Below are positions 15,406 through 22,187 of a DNA stretch of 22,490 nt, one piece after another. Both the position numbers and the translations under genes were made by a program. Source of the stretch: Chloroflexota bacterium. Lineage in GTDB: Bacteria > Chloroflexota > Dehalococcoidia > Lucifugimonadales > VGZR01. Position 1 is the first letter of the stretch; each line of letters begins with the position of its first letter. The notes under the pieces are model-generated. The model did not search any database. It was not told where the DNA came from and saw only the letters and a list, made by a program, of their open reading frames with translations. The DNA is taken from contig JAQBWG010000005.1 in NCBI GenBank assembly GCA_027625225.1, positions 1 through 22,490 of the forward strand. Direction: 5' to 3'.

Positions 15406-15440
15406 CATGAAGGGGCAGGACTTAGTCCTGCCCCTTCATG
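15406..15440. terminator. Perfect 16-bp stem-loop after acpP (terminator-like, no T-run)
   Basis: CATGAAGGGGCAGGAC, loop TTA, then its exact reverse complement: 16 of 16 bases pair. It lies 24 bases after the acpP stop and about 66 bases before the UDG gene. There is no T-run on either side, so intrinsic termination is unproven. It may end the acpP message by blocking 3'-exonucleases, or be a dispersed palindromic repeat. Confidence 0.6.
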
Positions 15441-15505
15441 CTGTTATCATTATCGGGCGCGATGTCCGTTCTACCGTGCTGTGGTAGCATTTCACTACAT
15501 CTGAT

Positions 15506-16120
15506 ATGGCTGAACCTGACCTCACAACCATAGATAATCAAGTGCGCTCTTGCACCAAGTGTGCGCTTTCCTCCACTCGAACCCAAGCCGTGCCAGGCGA
15601 AGGTTCGCCTACTGCGGATCTCATGTTCATCGGCGAAGGCCCCGGCTTTCATGAAGACAGGCAAGGTCGTCCATTTGTCGGCCCTGCGGGACAGCTACTG
15701 GACAAGCTTCTTGCCTCGATTGGCCTCAATCGCGCAGATGTCTACATCACCAACATGGTGAAGTGTCGACCGCCCGAAAACCGCGACCCACATCCCGGCG
15801 AACTCGCCGCCTGCTCCGGCTACCTGAATGAGCAGATACGGCTGATTTCCCCAAAGGTCTTGGTCACGCTCGGTAGGCACTCATTCGGAAAGTTCTTCCC
15901 TAACGAAACCATCAGCAAGGCTCGCGGGCGTCCTCGCAAGTGGAACGGGAACACGCTTTTCCCTATTTACCATCCGGCAGCGGCCTTACACAATCCCCGC
16001 CTAAAGCCCGCGTTAGAAGAAGACTTCCAAAAACTCAAGTCAATGCTAGAAAGTAATGATGCTCCAGTTGAAGAACAGAAGGGTTCTCCCGAAGAACCCA
16101 ACCAACTTTCCCTGTTCTAG
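15506..16120 (+). CDS. Family 4 uracil-DNA glycosylase (4Fe-4S), with C-terminal clamp motif
   Basis: 204 residues. Removes uracil from DNA as the first step of base-excision repair. Cys16, Cys19 (CTKC), Cys87 and Cys103 are placed as the 4Fe-4S ligands of family 4 enzymes such as Thermus UDGA. Motif 1 is GEGPGFHEDRQGRPFVG (43-59), ITNMVKCRPPENRDP (81-95) follows, and the leucine-loop histidine motif is IYHPAA (154-159). After a charged linker (about 176-198) the protein ends in QLSLF, which fits the bacterial beta-clamp-binding pentapeptide QL(S/D)LF, so it may be recruited to replication forks. No ribosome site is visible. It stands alone between the acpP stem-loop and the convergent yihY-like gene. 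Confidence 0.95.
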   Translation: MAEPDLTTIDNQVRSCTKCALSSTRTQAVPGEGSPTADLMFIGEGPGFHEDRQGRPFVGPAGQLLDKLLASIGLNRADVYITNMVKCRPPENRDPHPGELAACSGYLNEQIRLISPKVLVTLGRHSFGKFFPNETISKARGRPRKWNGNTLFPIYHPAAALHNPRLKPALEEDFQKLKSMLESNDAPVEEQKGSPEEPNQLSLF

Positions 16121-16145
16121 TCTATCTCCGCTCGGCCTTTCAGCC

Positions 16146-17129
16146 TCACCTCACCCTATCCAGCATATTCCTGAGTCGCATAAGCCGTTGAAGTTGCTCT
16201 TCAGAATACCCATGGAACCGTGACGCAAGGAGCGCCCCAAATAACACAATCATGGCTGATACATATATCCACATCAACAACGCCAAGATTGAGCCTACTG
16301 AGCCGTACAAGTTGTCATAGAGCGAGAATCTGTTGATATACCATACAAACCCCAAACTCGCCACCACGAAAGCTATGGACGCCACCAGTGCAGGGAAAAA
16401 AACGCCGCCCATATTGATTCGCACGTTCGGCATGTACCTGTACAAGAGCAAAATGCTGACGAACGACAGGAGAGGCGATACCACACGCGTGATGACATTC
16501 CAAAAGGCCGTGCTGGACAAAAGGCTCGAAGGTGCCGTTTGTTCTGCTGTTTGACGTAACGCACCCACAGCCGGAGATACAAACAACAAGAGAAAAATCA
16601 CAAGACCCGCCCCCAGCACGAGAACGAAATCTATGACTCGCTTCTTTAAGAACCGTCGTTCTTCCTTCACTCCCCATGCCGCATTGATGCCCTTTCTTAT
16701 AGCGCCGAACGCCGCTGTTGAAGCCCAGATGAGGCCAATCAAACTGACGATTCCTGTAACGAATCGGGCCTTCACAACCTCTTCCAACGTCTGCTCCACT
16801 AGGGGGCCGGATACGGGCAATACTTTGCCCACCTCGCGGGCCAGGGCGAGTTGTGTATCCTGTGCATCCGGTCCAATCACGAACCCCACAATAGCAATGA
16901 CCGCTAGGAAAAGAGGGAACATCGAGAACAAGGCATAGAAAGCGATGGCACCCGCGATGTACTGGCAGTCCTTGTCCATGAAGTCCTGGATGGAGTCCTT
17001 CCAGAACAGGACAAACTTCCATAAACCGCGTCCTATCTTGACCGGCACAGTTAACAGATAGCGAAGAATCAGGAAAAACCCGACCTCATCGCCGGTAGCG
17101 CTGTCGGGCGAATCTTGAGTGGGATGCAT
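16146..17129 (-). CDS. YihY / BrkB-family inner-membrane protein
   Basis: 327 residues with about six transmembrane helices. The family signature is clear: KDCQYIAGAIAFYALFSMFP (53-72), the LIWASTAAFGAIRKGINAAWGV stretch (about 133-154; read as WASTAAFGAIRKGINAAW), RVISPLLSF-type helix, and near the end GSVGSILALLMWIYVSAMI followed by LFGALLASRF. The function of the family is not settled; it was once misannotated as ribonuclease BN. Its promoter puts TATAAT six bases before the ATG, predicting a leaderless message. It is convergent with the UDG gene (25 bases) and divergent from the aminotransferase. Confidence 0.92.
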   Translation of the reverse strand: MHPTQDSPDSATGDEVGFFLILRYLLTVPVKIGRGLWKFVLFWKDSIQDFMDKDCQYIAGAIAFYALFSMFPLFLAVIAIVGFVIGPDAQDTQLALAREVGKVLPVSGPLVEQTLEEVVKARFVTGIVSLIGLIWASTAAFGAIRKGINAAWGVKEERRFLKKRVIDFVLVLGAGLVIFLLLFVSPAVGALRQTAEQTAPSSLLSSTAFWNVITRVVSPLLSFVSILLLYRYMPNVRINMGGVFFPALVASIAFVVASLGFVWYINRFSLYDNLYGSVGSILALLMWIYVSAMIVLFGALLASRFHGYSEEQLQRLMRLRNMLDRVR

Positions 17130-17135
17130 AGCTGA

Positions 17136-17164
17136 ATTATATGCGTTATGACCGTAACTCCCAA
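17136..17164 (-). promoter_or_regulatory. Promoter of the YihY-like gene (TTGGGA-N17-TATAAT), leaderless
   Basis: On the minus strand TTGGGA (17159-17164), a 17-base spacer, TATAAT (17136-17141), then six bases and the ATG at 17129. This is the best-supported of the three -10/N6/ATG arrangements in the window because the -35 also matches at 4 of 6. Confidence 0.68.
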
Positions 17165-17181
17165 GGGAACAGGAGTATTCG

Positions 17182-17209
17182 TTCCCATCTAAGCGTTCGA
17201 TGCTATAAT
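17182..17209 (+). promoter_or_regulatory. Extended -10 promoter of the aminotransferase (TTCCCA-N16-TATAAT)
   Basis: TGCTATAAT (17201-17209) is a full extended -10 box; TTCCCA (17182-17187) is a moderate -35 at 16 bases. The transcript would begin near 17216, about 44 bases before the ATG. It stands back to back with the YihY promoter without overlap. Confidence 0.65.
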
Positions 17210-17259
17210 CGCTCGAGTTTTCACTATTTGCCTAAATGAAGCAACAACGAGGAGGCCTT

Positions 17260-18546
17260 ATGTCGCGCATCACCGAAGAGTACATAAAGAAACATCCGAA
17301 GTCTGCCAAGCTGGCGGAGGCTGGGCTGGACCTGTTCCCTGGTGGCGTTACTCACGACAACCGACGCTTCTCTCCTTTCCCCGTCTATATGGATCGCGGA
17401 CAGGGCGCCCACAAGTGGGACGTTGATGGCAATGAGTACATAGACTATCGCATCGGCCACGGCTCCATGATTCTCGGCCATTCACACCCGGCTATCGTGA
17501 AAGCGGTCACCGAGGCCATAGCCAAGGGTTCACACCTGAGTTCTTCCACTGAGTTGGAGGTGAAGTGGGGCAACAAAGTGCGGGAGCTTATGCCCTCGGT
17601 TGAAAAGCTACGTTTCCACAACTCCGGCACCGAGGCCGTAATGATGGCCTTCCGGATGGTGCGCGTATTCACTGGCAAAACCAAAATCATCAAGTTCCAG
17701 GACGCCTTCCACGGCTGGGCCGACGGCCCGTATGTGGGAACCGACCTTGACCAGCCCGGAAACGGCATCCCGGAGCAGACCCGCGAAACCATGGTGATTC
17801 TGCCCTATGACCTCGGGGCCGTGGAGCGCACACTAAACAGCGACAGCGACATTGCAGCAGTCATATTTCAGGGCAACGTGGTCATCGAGCCAACGTTTGT
17901 ACAAAAGCTTCGCGTCCTTACCGAACGAAAAGGCGTTTTGCTCATCATAGACGAGGTCGTAAGCGGCTTTCGCTGGTCACGTTCCGGCGCTCAGGGTATT
18001 GCTGACGTAACGCCCGACCTCTCCACCATGGCCAAAATTCTCGCCGGTGGACTGCCAGGAGGTGCCGTCGGTGGCCGTGCAGAAGTCATTGACACCATCA
18101 GCAAAGGAAAGATTGCCCATCCTGGCACCTTCAACGCCAACCCGCTGTCTGCAGCGGCTGGTAGTACTGCGCTCTCCATTGTGGCAAACGAGCCTATCGG
18201 AGAGATAGCGCTCGGAAATGCCAACCGTTTGAAGGCTGGACTGAACGACGTCCTGACCAAGCTCGAAGTGCCCGGTTGCGTGTACGGCGTTTCCTCCATT
18301 CTCCACACACGCTTCGGTGCCGACCACGAGTGTGACCACACCTATTGCAAGGAAGGCGCAAAGGCCAAGGGCGGCTGGAGCAAAGACGCAAAGGATGTTC
18401 TTGTACAGGCACTTGCGAATAGGGGCGTATATGCCTGGGCAGACAGCATGATTCTCTCGGCGGCACACACCGATGAGCTGATAGACAAGACAGTGGACGC
18501 CTTCGAGGATTCGCTGAACGCTATGAGAGCCGACGGGACCATCTAG
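17260..18546 (+). CDS. Class-III PLP aminotransferase, GSA-aminomutase-like, with Cys/His insert
   Basis: 428 residues from the ATG at 17260, chosen because GAGGAGG lies six bases before it; a start eight codons earlier lacks a ribosome site. Class-III features: WDVDGNEYIDY (53-63), HNSGTEAVMMAFRM (120-133), FHGW (150-153), IIDEVVSGFRW with Asp231, MAKILAGGLPGGAVGG with the PLP lysine Lys259, and HPGTFNANPLS (287-297). Two departures: the usual (V/I)xEP element after the large-domain strand reads FQGNVV (Gln204), and a segment HECDHTYC (356-363) forms a HxCxH-type cluster that could bind a metal. These make a plain HemL role doubtful. Substrate unknown. It differs from the copy at the left edge, which keeps the normal EP element. 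It is convergent with the fusion gene, only 19 bases apart. Confidence 0.88.
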   Translation: MSRITEEYIKKHPKSAKLAEAGLDLFPGGVTHDNRRFSPFPVYMDRGQGAHKWDVDGNEYIDYRIGHGSMILGHSHPAIVKAVTEAIAKGSHLSSSTELEVKWGNKVRELMPSVEKLRFHNSGTEAVMMAFRMVRVFTGKTKIIKFQDAFHGWADGPYVGTDLDQPGNGIPEQTRETMVILPYDLGAVERTLNSDSDIAAVIFQGNVVIEPTFVQKLRVLTERKGVLLIIDEVVSGFRWSRSGAQGIADVTPDLSTMAKILAGGLPGGAVGGRAEVIDTISKGKIAHPGTFNANPLSAAAGSTALSIVANEPIGEIALGNANRLKAGLNDVLTKLEVPGCVYGVSSILHTRFGADHECDHTYCKEGAKAKGGWSKDAKDVLVQALANRGVYAWADSMILSAAHTDELIDKTVDAFEDSLNAMRADGTI

Positions 18547-18565
18547 GGGGACGAAACTCTACCCT

Positions 18566-20347
18566 TTAGCGATCTGGGCGTCCGCTTTCGACCCGCTCAC
18601 TCCCAAGCGACGACTCGATGTGTTCCCACGAGCCGTCTTCGCGCCACGTGCTGTAGTAATGATGAACGATTTTCCACGGCGGCAAATCGTCCGGTAACAT
18701 ACGCCACGAACACTTCGTTCTCAGCGCGTATAAGATAGCGTTCACGATTTCGCGTCGCTCATACTTGCTCGGCCGTCCTCCTGCCTTTGGCGGGGGCAGT
18801 AATGCTTCCACACGCCGCCATTCACGGTCGGTCAAATCGCTCGGATAGTTCAAATCCGAGTCGTCGGCTTCCGGTTCTGGAACAGGCGCAGGCCTTACCC
18901 GCTGGACAGACAACTTCTGGACATCCGGAAGGGCCTCCTCCGCGACATCTTCAAATCGTATCTGAGGTATGCCCGAAATAGACGCGATGAGCCTGTTTAA
19001 GGCATCCTCCGGCGAGGTCGCCCGCTCCGCCCTGAACCGCTCCGGCTCAATACGCGGCGGCTCGAATCGAGATGGTTCCGGCAACGGCTGCGGTGTCTCT
19101 GTTTTTTCAGGTTTGTTTGGTCGGCGCTCTGGCTTCGCGGACGGCCGTGGTTGCTCCACATCCAGCTCGGCTGACACCACGCCTAGTTCGGGCGCAGTTG
19201 CCTCCTCCCAACGTGGTGTTATCGGCTCACGTCTGGCTGGGCGTTCAGGCGCCGGGTATGTTTGCCTCTTCACGCGTGTCGGAGGAGGAGCAGGCGCTTG
19301 CGAGACGACGATATCTTCCAGTACTTCACCCTGGCCATCGAACCACTCCGCGGTTTCAGATGCCTCAACAGTGCTGTGAATGGTGCCATGGAGCATCATG
19401 AACAAGTCCACCAAATCCTCGGCGGTTATCTGGTGAATGTCCGACTCGTCCGGCAATGGCATATTTGCCACCTTGACGATAACCTTCTCGATAGAAGGGG
19501 AAAGGTTTCCTGAAATCTTATAGATTTCCAGCAGTGCAACCATCTGTTCACTGCCCAGTTTGCGTTTCGCACTTGCAACCCAGCGTACGATTCCTGTTAC
19601 CAGATTGGCGTCGAGCGCAGGAGTCAGGGCACCTTCGTCAGAATACCCATCTTCCGCGTCCCACTCCTCTTCTTCCCAATCGCCAGAATCGTCTTCCCAC
19701 ACTTCTTCACCGGAATAGGCGGCCTGCCGGGATGGTTTCGAAGAAACAGAACCGCGAGATGGGCGAGAATAGTATTCTTCTCTCGACATACGGCTCATCC
19801 CATGCGCGTCCTGGTACTGTTCGGACTCATATTCACCGGCCGTGTAATCGTCGTCATATTCTTTACTTTCATACATGGGCCCTTGCATCGTTGGGCGGGT
19901 TCCTAACTGCTGACGTCCATCGTTACCAAACTCTTCTCGACGGGTTCTTGTTTGTGCCGTTACTCTCCTGGCCTCCACCTGTAACAAGCGGACCTGTGCT
20001 GCCGCCGCCAGGTCGAGCGTAAAGTCATCCGGGGTATTCAACGGTTCTTCAACGCGACTTATTGAATCTTCGCTTCCTTTATAAGCTTGTGGTTCTACTA
20101 AATATACATCGGCTGCGGAAGAAAGTTCCTCCTGAGCCTCAGATTCGTACGGAGAACCTCCATCGGCGGTTACGCCTACCAGTTCAGGGCTGTCATCCTC
20201 TTCGATGTCTATATTCAGACTGTCAACAAATGATTTGGGATTATACCTTTCGGCATATCCTTGACCACGCAGTCTCGCAAGTTTCTGCTGAATGTCGTCC
20301 GTCAGAAACATCAAGTCCTGCTCTAATTTAGATAGTTTTTCTAGCAT
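18566..20347 (-). CDS. Large acidic/proline-rich protein with FlaD/E-like segment and C-terminal transposase-type DNA-binding domain
   Basis: 593 residues. The ATG at 20347 is chosen because GGAGGT lies eight bases upstream; a start 11 codons earlier has none. Parts: 1-30 a short coiled-coil (LEKLSKLEQDLMFL); 31-245 low-complexity acidic and tyrosine-rich, with a run of E/D/W near 215-240; about 246-305 an ordered segment (TGIVRWVASAKRKLG, LLEIYKISGNLSPSIEKVI) that resembles the archaellum FlaD/FlaE domain; 306-330 helical; 345-490 a proline/arginine-rich linker; about 503-578 an IS402-like / DUF4096 domain (DLTDREWRRVEALLPPP, GGRPSKYERREIVNAILYAL, CSWRMLPDDLPPWKIVHHYY), normally the N-terminal DNA-binding part of IS5-group transposases. 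No DDE catalytic domain follows. Function unknown; possibilities are a DNA-tethered scaffold or a domesticated fusion. No signal peptide. Confidence 0.72.
   Translation of the reverse strand: MLEKLSKLEQDLMFLTDDIQQKLARLRGQGYAERYNPKSFVDSLNIDIEEDDSPELVGVTADGGSPYESEAQEELSSAADVYLVEPQAYKGSEDSISRVEEPLNTPDDFTLDLAAAAQVRLLQVEARRVTAQTRTRREEFGNDGRQQLGTRPTMQGPMYESKEYDDDYTAGEYESEQYQDAHGMSRMSREEYYSRPSRGSVSSKPSRQAAYSGEEVWEDDSGDWEEEEWDAEDGYSDEGALTPALDANLVTGIVRWVASAKRKLGSEQMVALLEIYKISGNLSPSIEKVIVKVANMPLPDESDIHQITAEDLVDLFMMLHGTIHSTVEASETAEWFDGQGEVLEDIVVSQAPAPPPTRVKRQTYPAPERPARREPITPRWEEATAPELGVVSAELDVEQPRPSAKPERRPNKPEKTETPQPLPEPSRFEPPRIEPERFRAERATSPEDALNRLIASISGIPQIRFEDVAEEALPDVQKLSVQRVRPAPVPEPEADDSDLNYPSDLTDREWRRVEALLPPPKAGGRPSKYERREIVNAILYALRTKCSWRMLPDDLPPWKIVHHYYSTWREDGSWEHIESSLGSERVESGRPDR
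18614..18841 (-). mobile_element. IS5/IS427-type transposase N-terminal domain, remnant or domesticated
   Basis: This part of the preceding gene encodes about 76 residues of the IS402-like helix-turn-helix domain in frame with the host protein. Only 16 more codons follow (ending VESGRPDR) before the stop, and the neighbouring aminotransferase begins its 3' end 19 bases beyond. The DDE domain is absent from the window, and I found no terminal inverted repeats around the segment. Either an IS inserted and was trimmed, leaving a C-terminal fusion, or the domain was kept for DNA binding. Confidence 0.55.
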
Positions 20348-20439
20348 TGTTAGACACCTCCGTCGAAAAACCTTGTCCAAAAAGCCTCCCCCAGATTACC
20401 GCTTTATATCGCCTTACACTAGGCATTTACAGATACGTT

Positions 20440-20455
20440 TTTAGACAAATCTAAA
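20440..20455. other. Inverted repeat in the divergent region before the kinase
   Basis: TTTAGA - CAAA - TCTAAA, a perfect 6-bp inverted repeat. A looser similar one, TTTGGA - GAA - TCCTAAA, lies at 20485-20500. Both are in the A/T-rich 239-base gap 20348-20586 between the fusion gene (minus) and the kinase (plus). They could be operator sites for either gene. No good minus-strand promoter was found; a TATAAA about 55 bases before the fusion gene's ATG lacks a -35. Confidence 0.3.
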
Positions 20456-20518
20456 CTTTTGACCAAAAAGCTTGTGCCTTTGATTTTGGAGAATCCTAAA
20501 TTTATGACCTGAACGAAA

Positions 20519-20547
20519 TTGACCCTCTATCTGCCCGTTGCTACACT
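20519..20547 (+). promoter_or_regulatory. Promoter of the histidine kinase gene (TTGACC-N17-TACACT)
   Basis: TTGACC (20519-20524), a 17-base spacer and TACACT (20542-20547), with TGC directly before the -10 (extended -10). The transcript would start near 20554, about 33 bases before the ATG. It is the third promoter in the window with the TACACT -10 at exactly 17 bases. Confidence 0.66.
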
Positions 20548-20586
20548 CGCTCAAAGAAAGCACCCTGTGCATATCGAGACGCAGAC

Positions 20587-21759
20587 ATGAATGACCGCAT
20601 CGTTGCCAACCAGAGCAAGTCGCTCAGCGAAAACATGCTTGCGCCTTTTCTCGTGGTCATCAGTGCCGCACTGGTACTCATGGGCGTAATGGTTGGAATC
20701 GTCTTTGCCCAGCGTCTGGACAACCGCCTTGATCGGTTTCAGCAAGCCGGACTTTCTTCTGCTGCGGTCAGCCCTGCGGACAGGCTCACGTTTACTGACC
20801 TGGAAAGCGACGTTGCCACTTTGCAAATCGCCGCCCTTATCGCAGGTGGCGTCGGGCTCTTCATCGTCTATTTGGGATTGCTATACATCGTATGGGCCGG
20901 GTGGAAATCCACCACGATGCGCCGCATCCTGCTCGAAGCCGCTAACTCCCAGCTTGAAGAACGGGTTGAAGAACGCGTAGCCGAACTGCGGGAAGCCAAC
21001 GAACGCCTTCAAACCGAGGTGCAACAAAGAGAGAAAGCGGAAAGCGAAGTACAACGGTCTCGCCAACGCATCGCTAGCGCTGAGGAAGGACTTCGCAAAG
21101 AGATTGCAGAAGTTCTTCATGGAAAAGTGCAGACCAGCCTTCTTGTTGCGTGGCACCGGTTAGGAGAAAGCGTTGCCTTGCTAGACCGGAAGCCCGATGA
21201 GGCGAAGGCTGCATTCATCGAAATACGCGACGAGATTGATCGAATAAGGGAGCGCGAGGTGCGCGAGGTCAGCCATACACTTCACCCATCCGTAATTCGG
21301 GTTGGCTTACTGCCTGCCGTCCGAGCCTTGCTGGAATCATATGAAAGCGATTTTTCCGTAGCGCTAAGCGCATCCGATGAGGTAGCTAAGCTAGACGATG
21401 TTTTGGATAATCAGATTGCCGAACCTATCAGATTGATTGCTTATCGCGTCCTTCAAGAAAGTATAAGCAACGTCCAGCGACATGCAGAAGCCGAAAAGAT
21501 TCTCGTCACATTAGGGTTGGTCGAAGACCGCCAACTGCTCATCTCAATCAAAGACAATGGCAAAGGCTTTAAACCAGGCACTATCAAGTACGGCCTTGGC
21601 CTCAACAGTATCGCCGACCGCGTCGCAATAGCCGGGGGCAGTTGGTCTATTGAATCCTCTCTCGACGCGGGAACCACCTTAACCGTCCAGTTACCGTCCG
21701 AGCAGTCATCGAATCAAAACGAAGATTCATCACTGATCGAAACACCGGGACCCGACTAG
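20587..21759 (+). CDS. Membrane sensor histidine kinase, NarX/DesK type (HisKA_3-like)
   Basis: 390 residues. Two transmembrane helices (about 19-40 and 80-104) enclose a short outer loop of about 40 residues, too small for a known sensor domain. A coiled coil follows (about 112-170, rich in E/R/L). The phosphoacceptor region is LRKEIAEVLHGKVQTSLL with His178. SHTLHPSVIRVGLLPAVRALL (229-249; LHP motif) is the second dimerisation helix. The ATPase domain has the N box ESISNVQRHA with Asn295, the G1 box DNGKGF with Asp323, and the G2 box YGLGLNSI. HisKA_3 kinases usually have His-Asp or His-Glu; here His178 is followed by Gly. It probably phosphorylates the LuxR-type regulator encoded on the opposite strand, with which it converges (two bases between its stop and the receiver gene). 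Confidence 0.9.
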   Translation: MNDRIVANQSKSLSENMLAPFLVVISAALVLMGVMVGIVFAQRLDNRLDRFQQAGLSSAAVSPADRLTFTDLESDVATLQIAALIAGGVGLFIVYLGLLYIVWAGWKSTTMRRILLEAANSQLEERVEERVAELREANERLQTEVQQREKAESEVQRSRQRIASAEEGLRKEIAEVLHGKVQTSLLVAWHRLGESVALLDRKPDEAKAAFIEIRDEIDRIREREVREVSHTLHPSVIRVGLLPAVRALLESYESDFSVALSASDEVAKLDDVLDNQIAEPIRLIAYRVLQESISNVQRHAEAEKILVTLGLVEDRQLLISIKDNGKGFKPGTIKYGLGLNSIADRVAIAGGSWSIESSLDAGTTLTVQLPSEQSSNQNEDSSLIETPGPD

Positions 21760-21761
21760 AT

Positions 21762-22166
21762 TCAGGCCTCTGCGGCCGCCAGAAGTGACTCGGCGGACAG
21801 TTTTTTCTTTGCGATAAACGCTGTTGCTCCCACCGATTTCGCCGACGCCGCATACTGCCGTTCGCGCGTATCGCTGACCACCACGATCACAATTTCCGGC
21901 AACAGCTTGCGAAGACGTGACGCGCCCTTTAATCCACCCATACCCGGCATATTCACATCCATCACCACCACATCCGGTTCTAAAGAGGGCACCAACTCCA
22001 GCGCTTCCTCTGCACTCCCTGCCCTTCCAACAACTGCAAATCTGGACTCCTTGGAAAGTAGCCGTTGCATAAGACCCAGAAATTCCGGTTCATCGTCAAC
22101 CAACAGCACCTTCCAATTGACCTCTTCATCTCTGCGCACGTTATCGTTATGTAGAGAACTGCCCAT
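21762..22166 (-). CDS. Receiver-only response regulator
   Basis: 134 residues from the ATG at 22166 (the TTG one codon earlier is less likely). CheY-like fold: acidic pair Asp24/Asp25 (LLVDDEPE), phospho-acceptor Asp70 (VVVMDVNMPGMGG), Ser98 (VVVSDT) and Lys120 (FIAKKK). There is no output domain. It probably acts as a phosphate sink, a partner in a phosphorelay, or a protein-protein regulator. It lies 21 bases after the stop of the LuxR-type regulator, same strand, probably one operon, and converges on the kinase gene. Confidence 0.9.
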   Translation of the reverse strand: MGSSLHNDNVRRDEEVNWKVLLVDDEPEFLGLMQRLLSKESRFAVVGRAGSAEEALELVPSLEPDVVVMDVNMPGMGGLKGASRLRKLLPEIVIVVVSDTRERQYAASAKSVGATAFIAKKKLSAESLLAAAEA

Positions 22167-22187
22167 CAAATCTCACAACCGACGGCC

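Noticed and set aside
19534..20331. Plus-strand open frames within the large fusion gene
   Set aside because: They are antisense shadows of a repetitive, low-complexity gene; no ribosome sites or domains.
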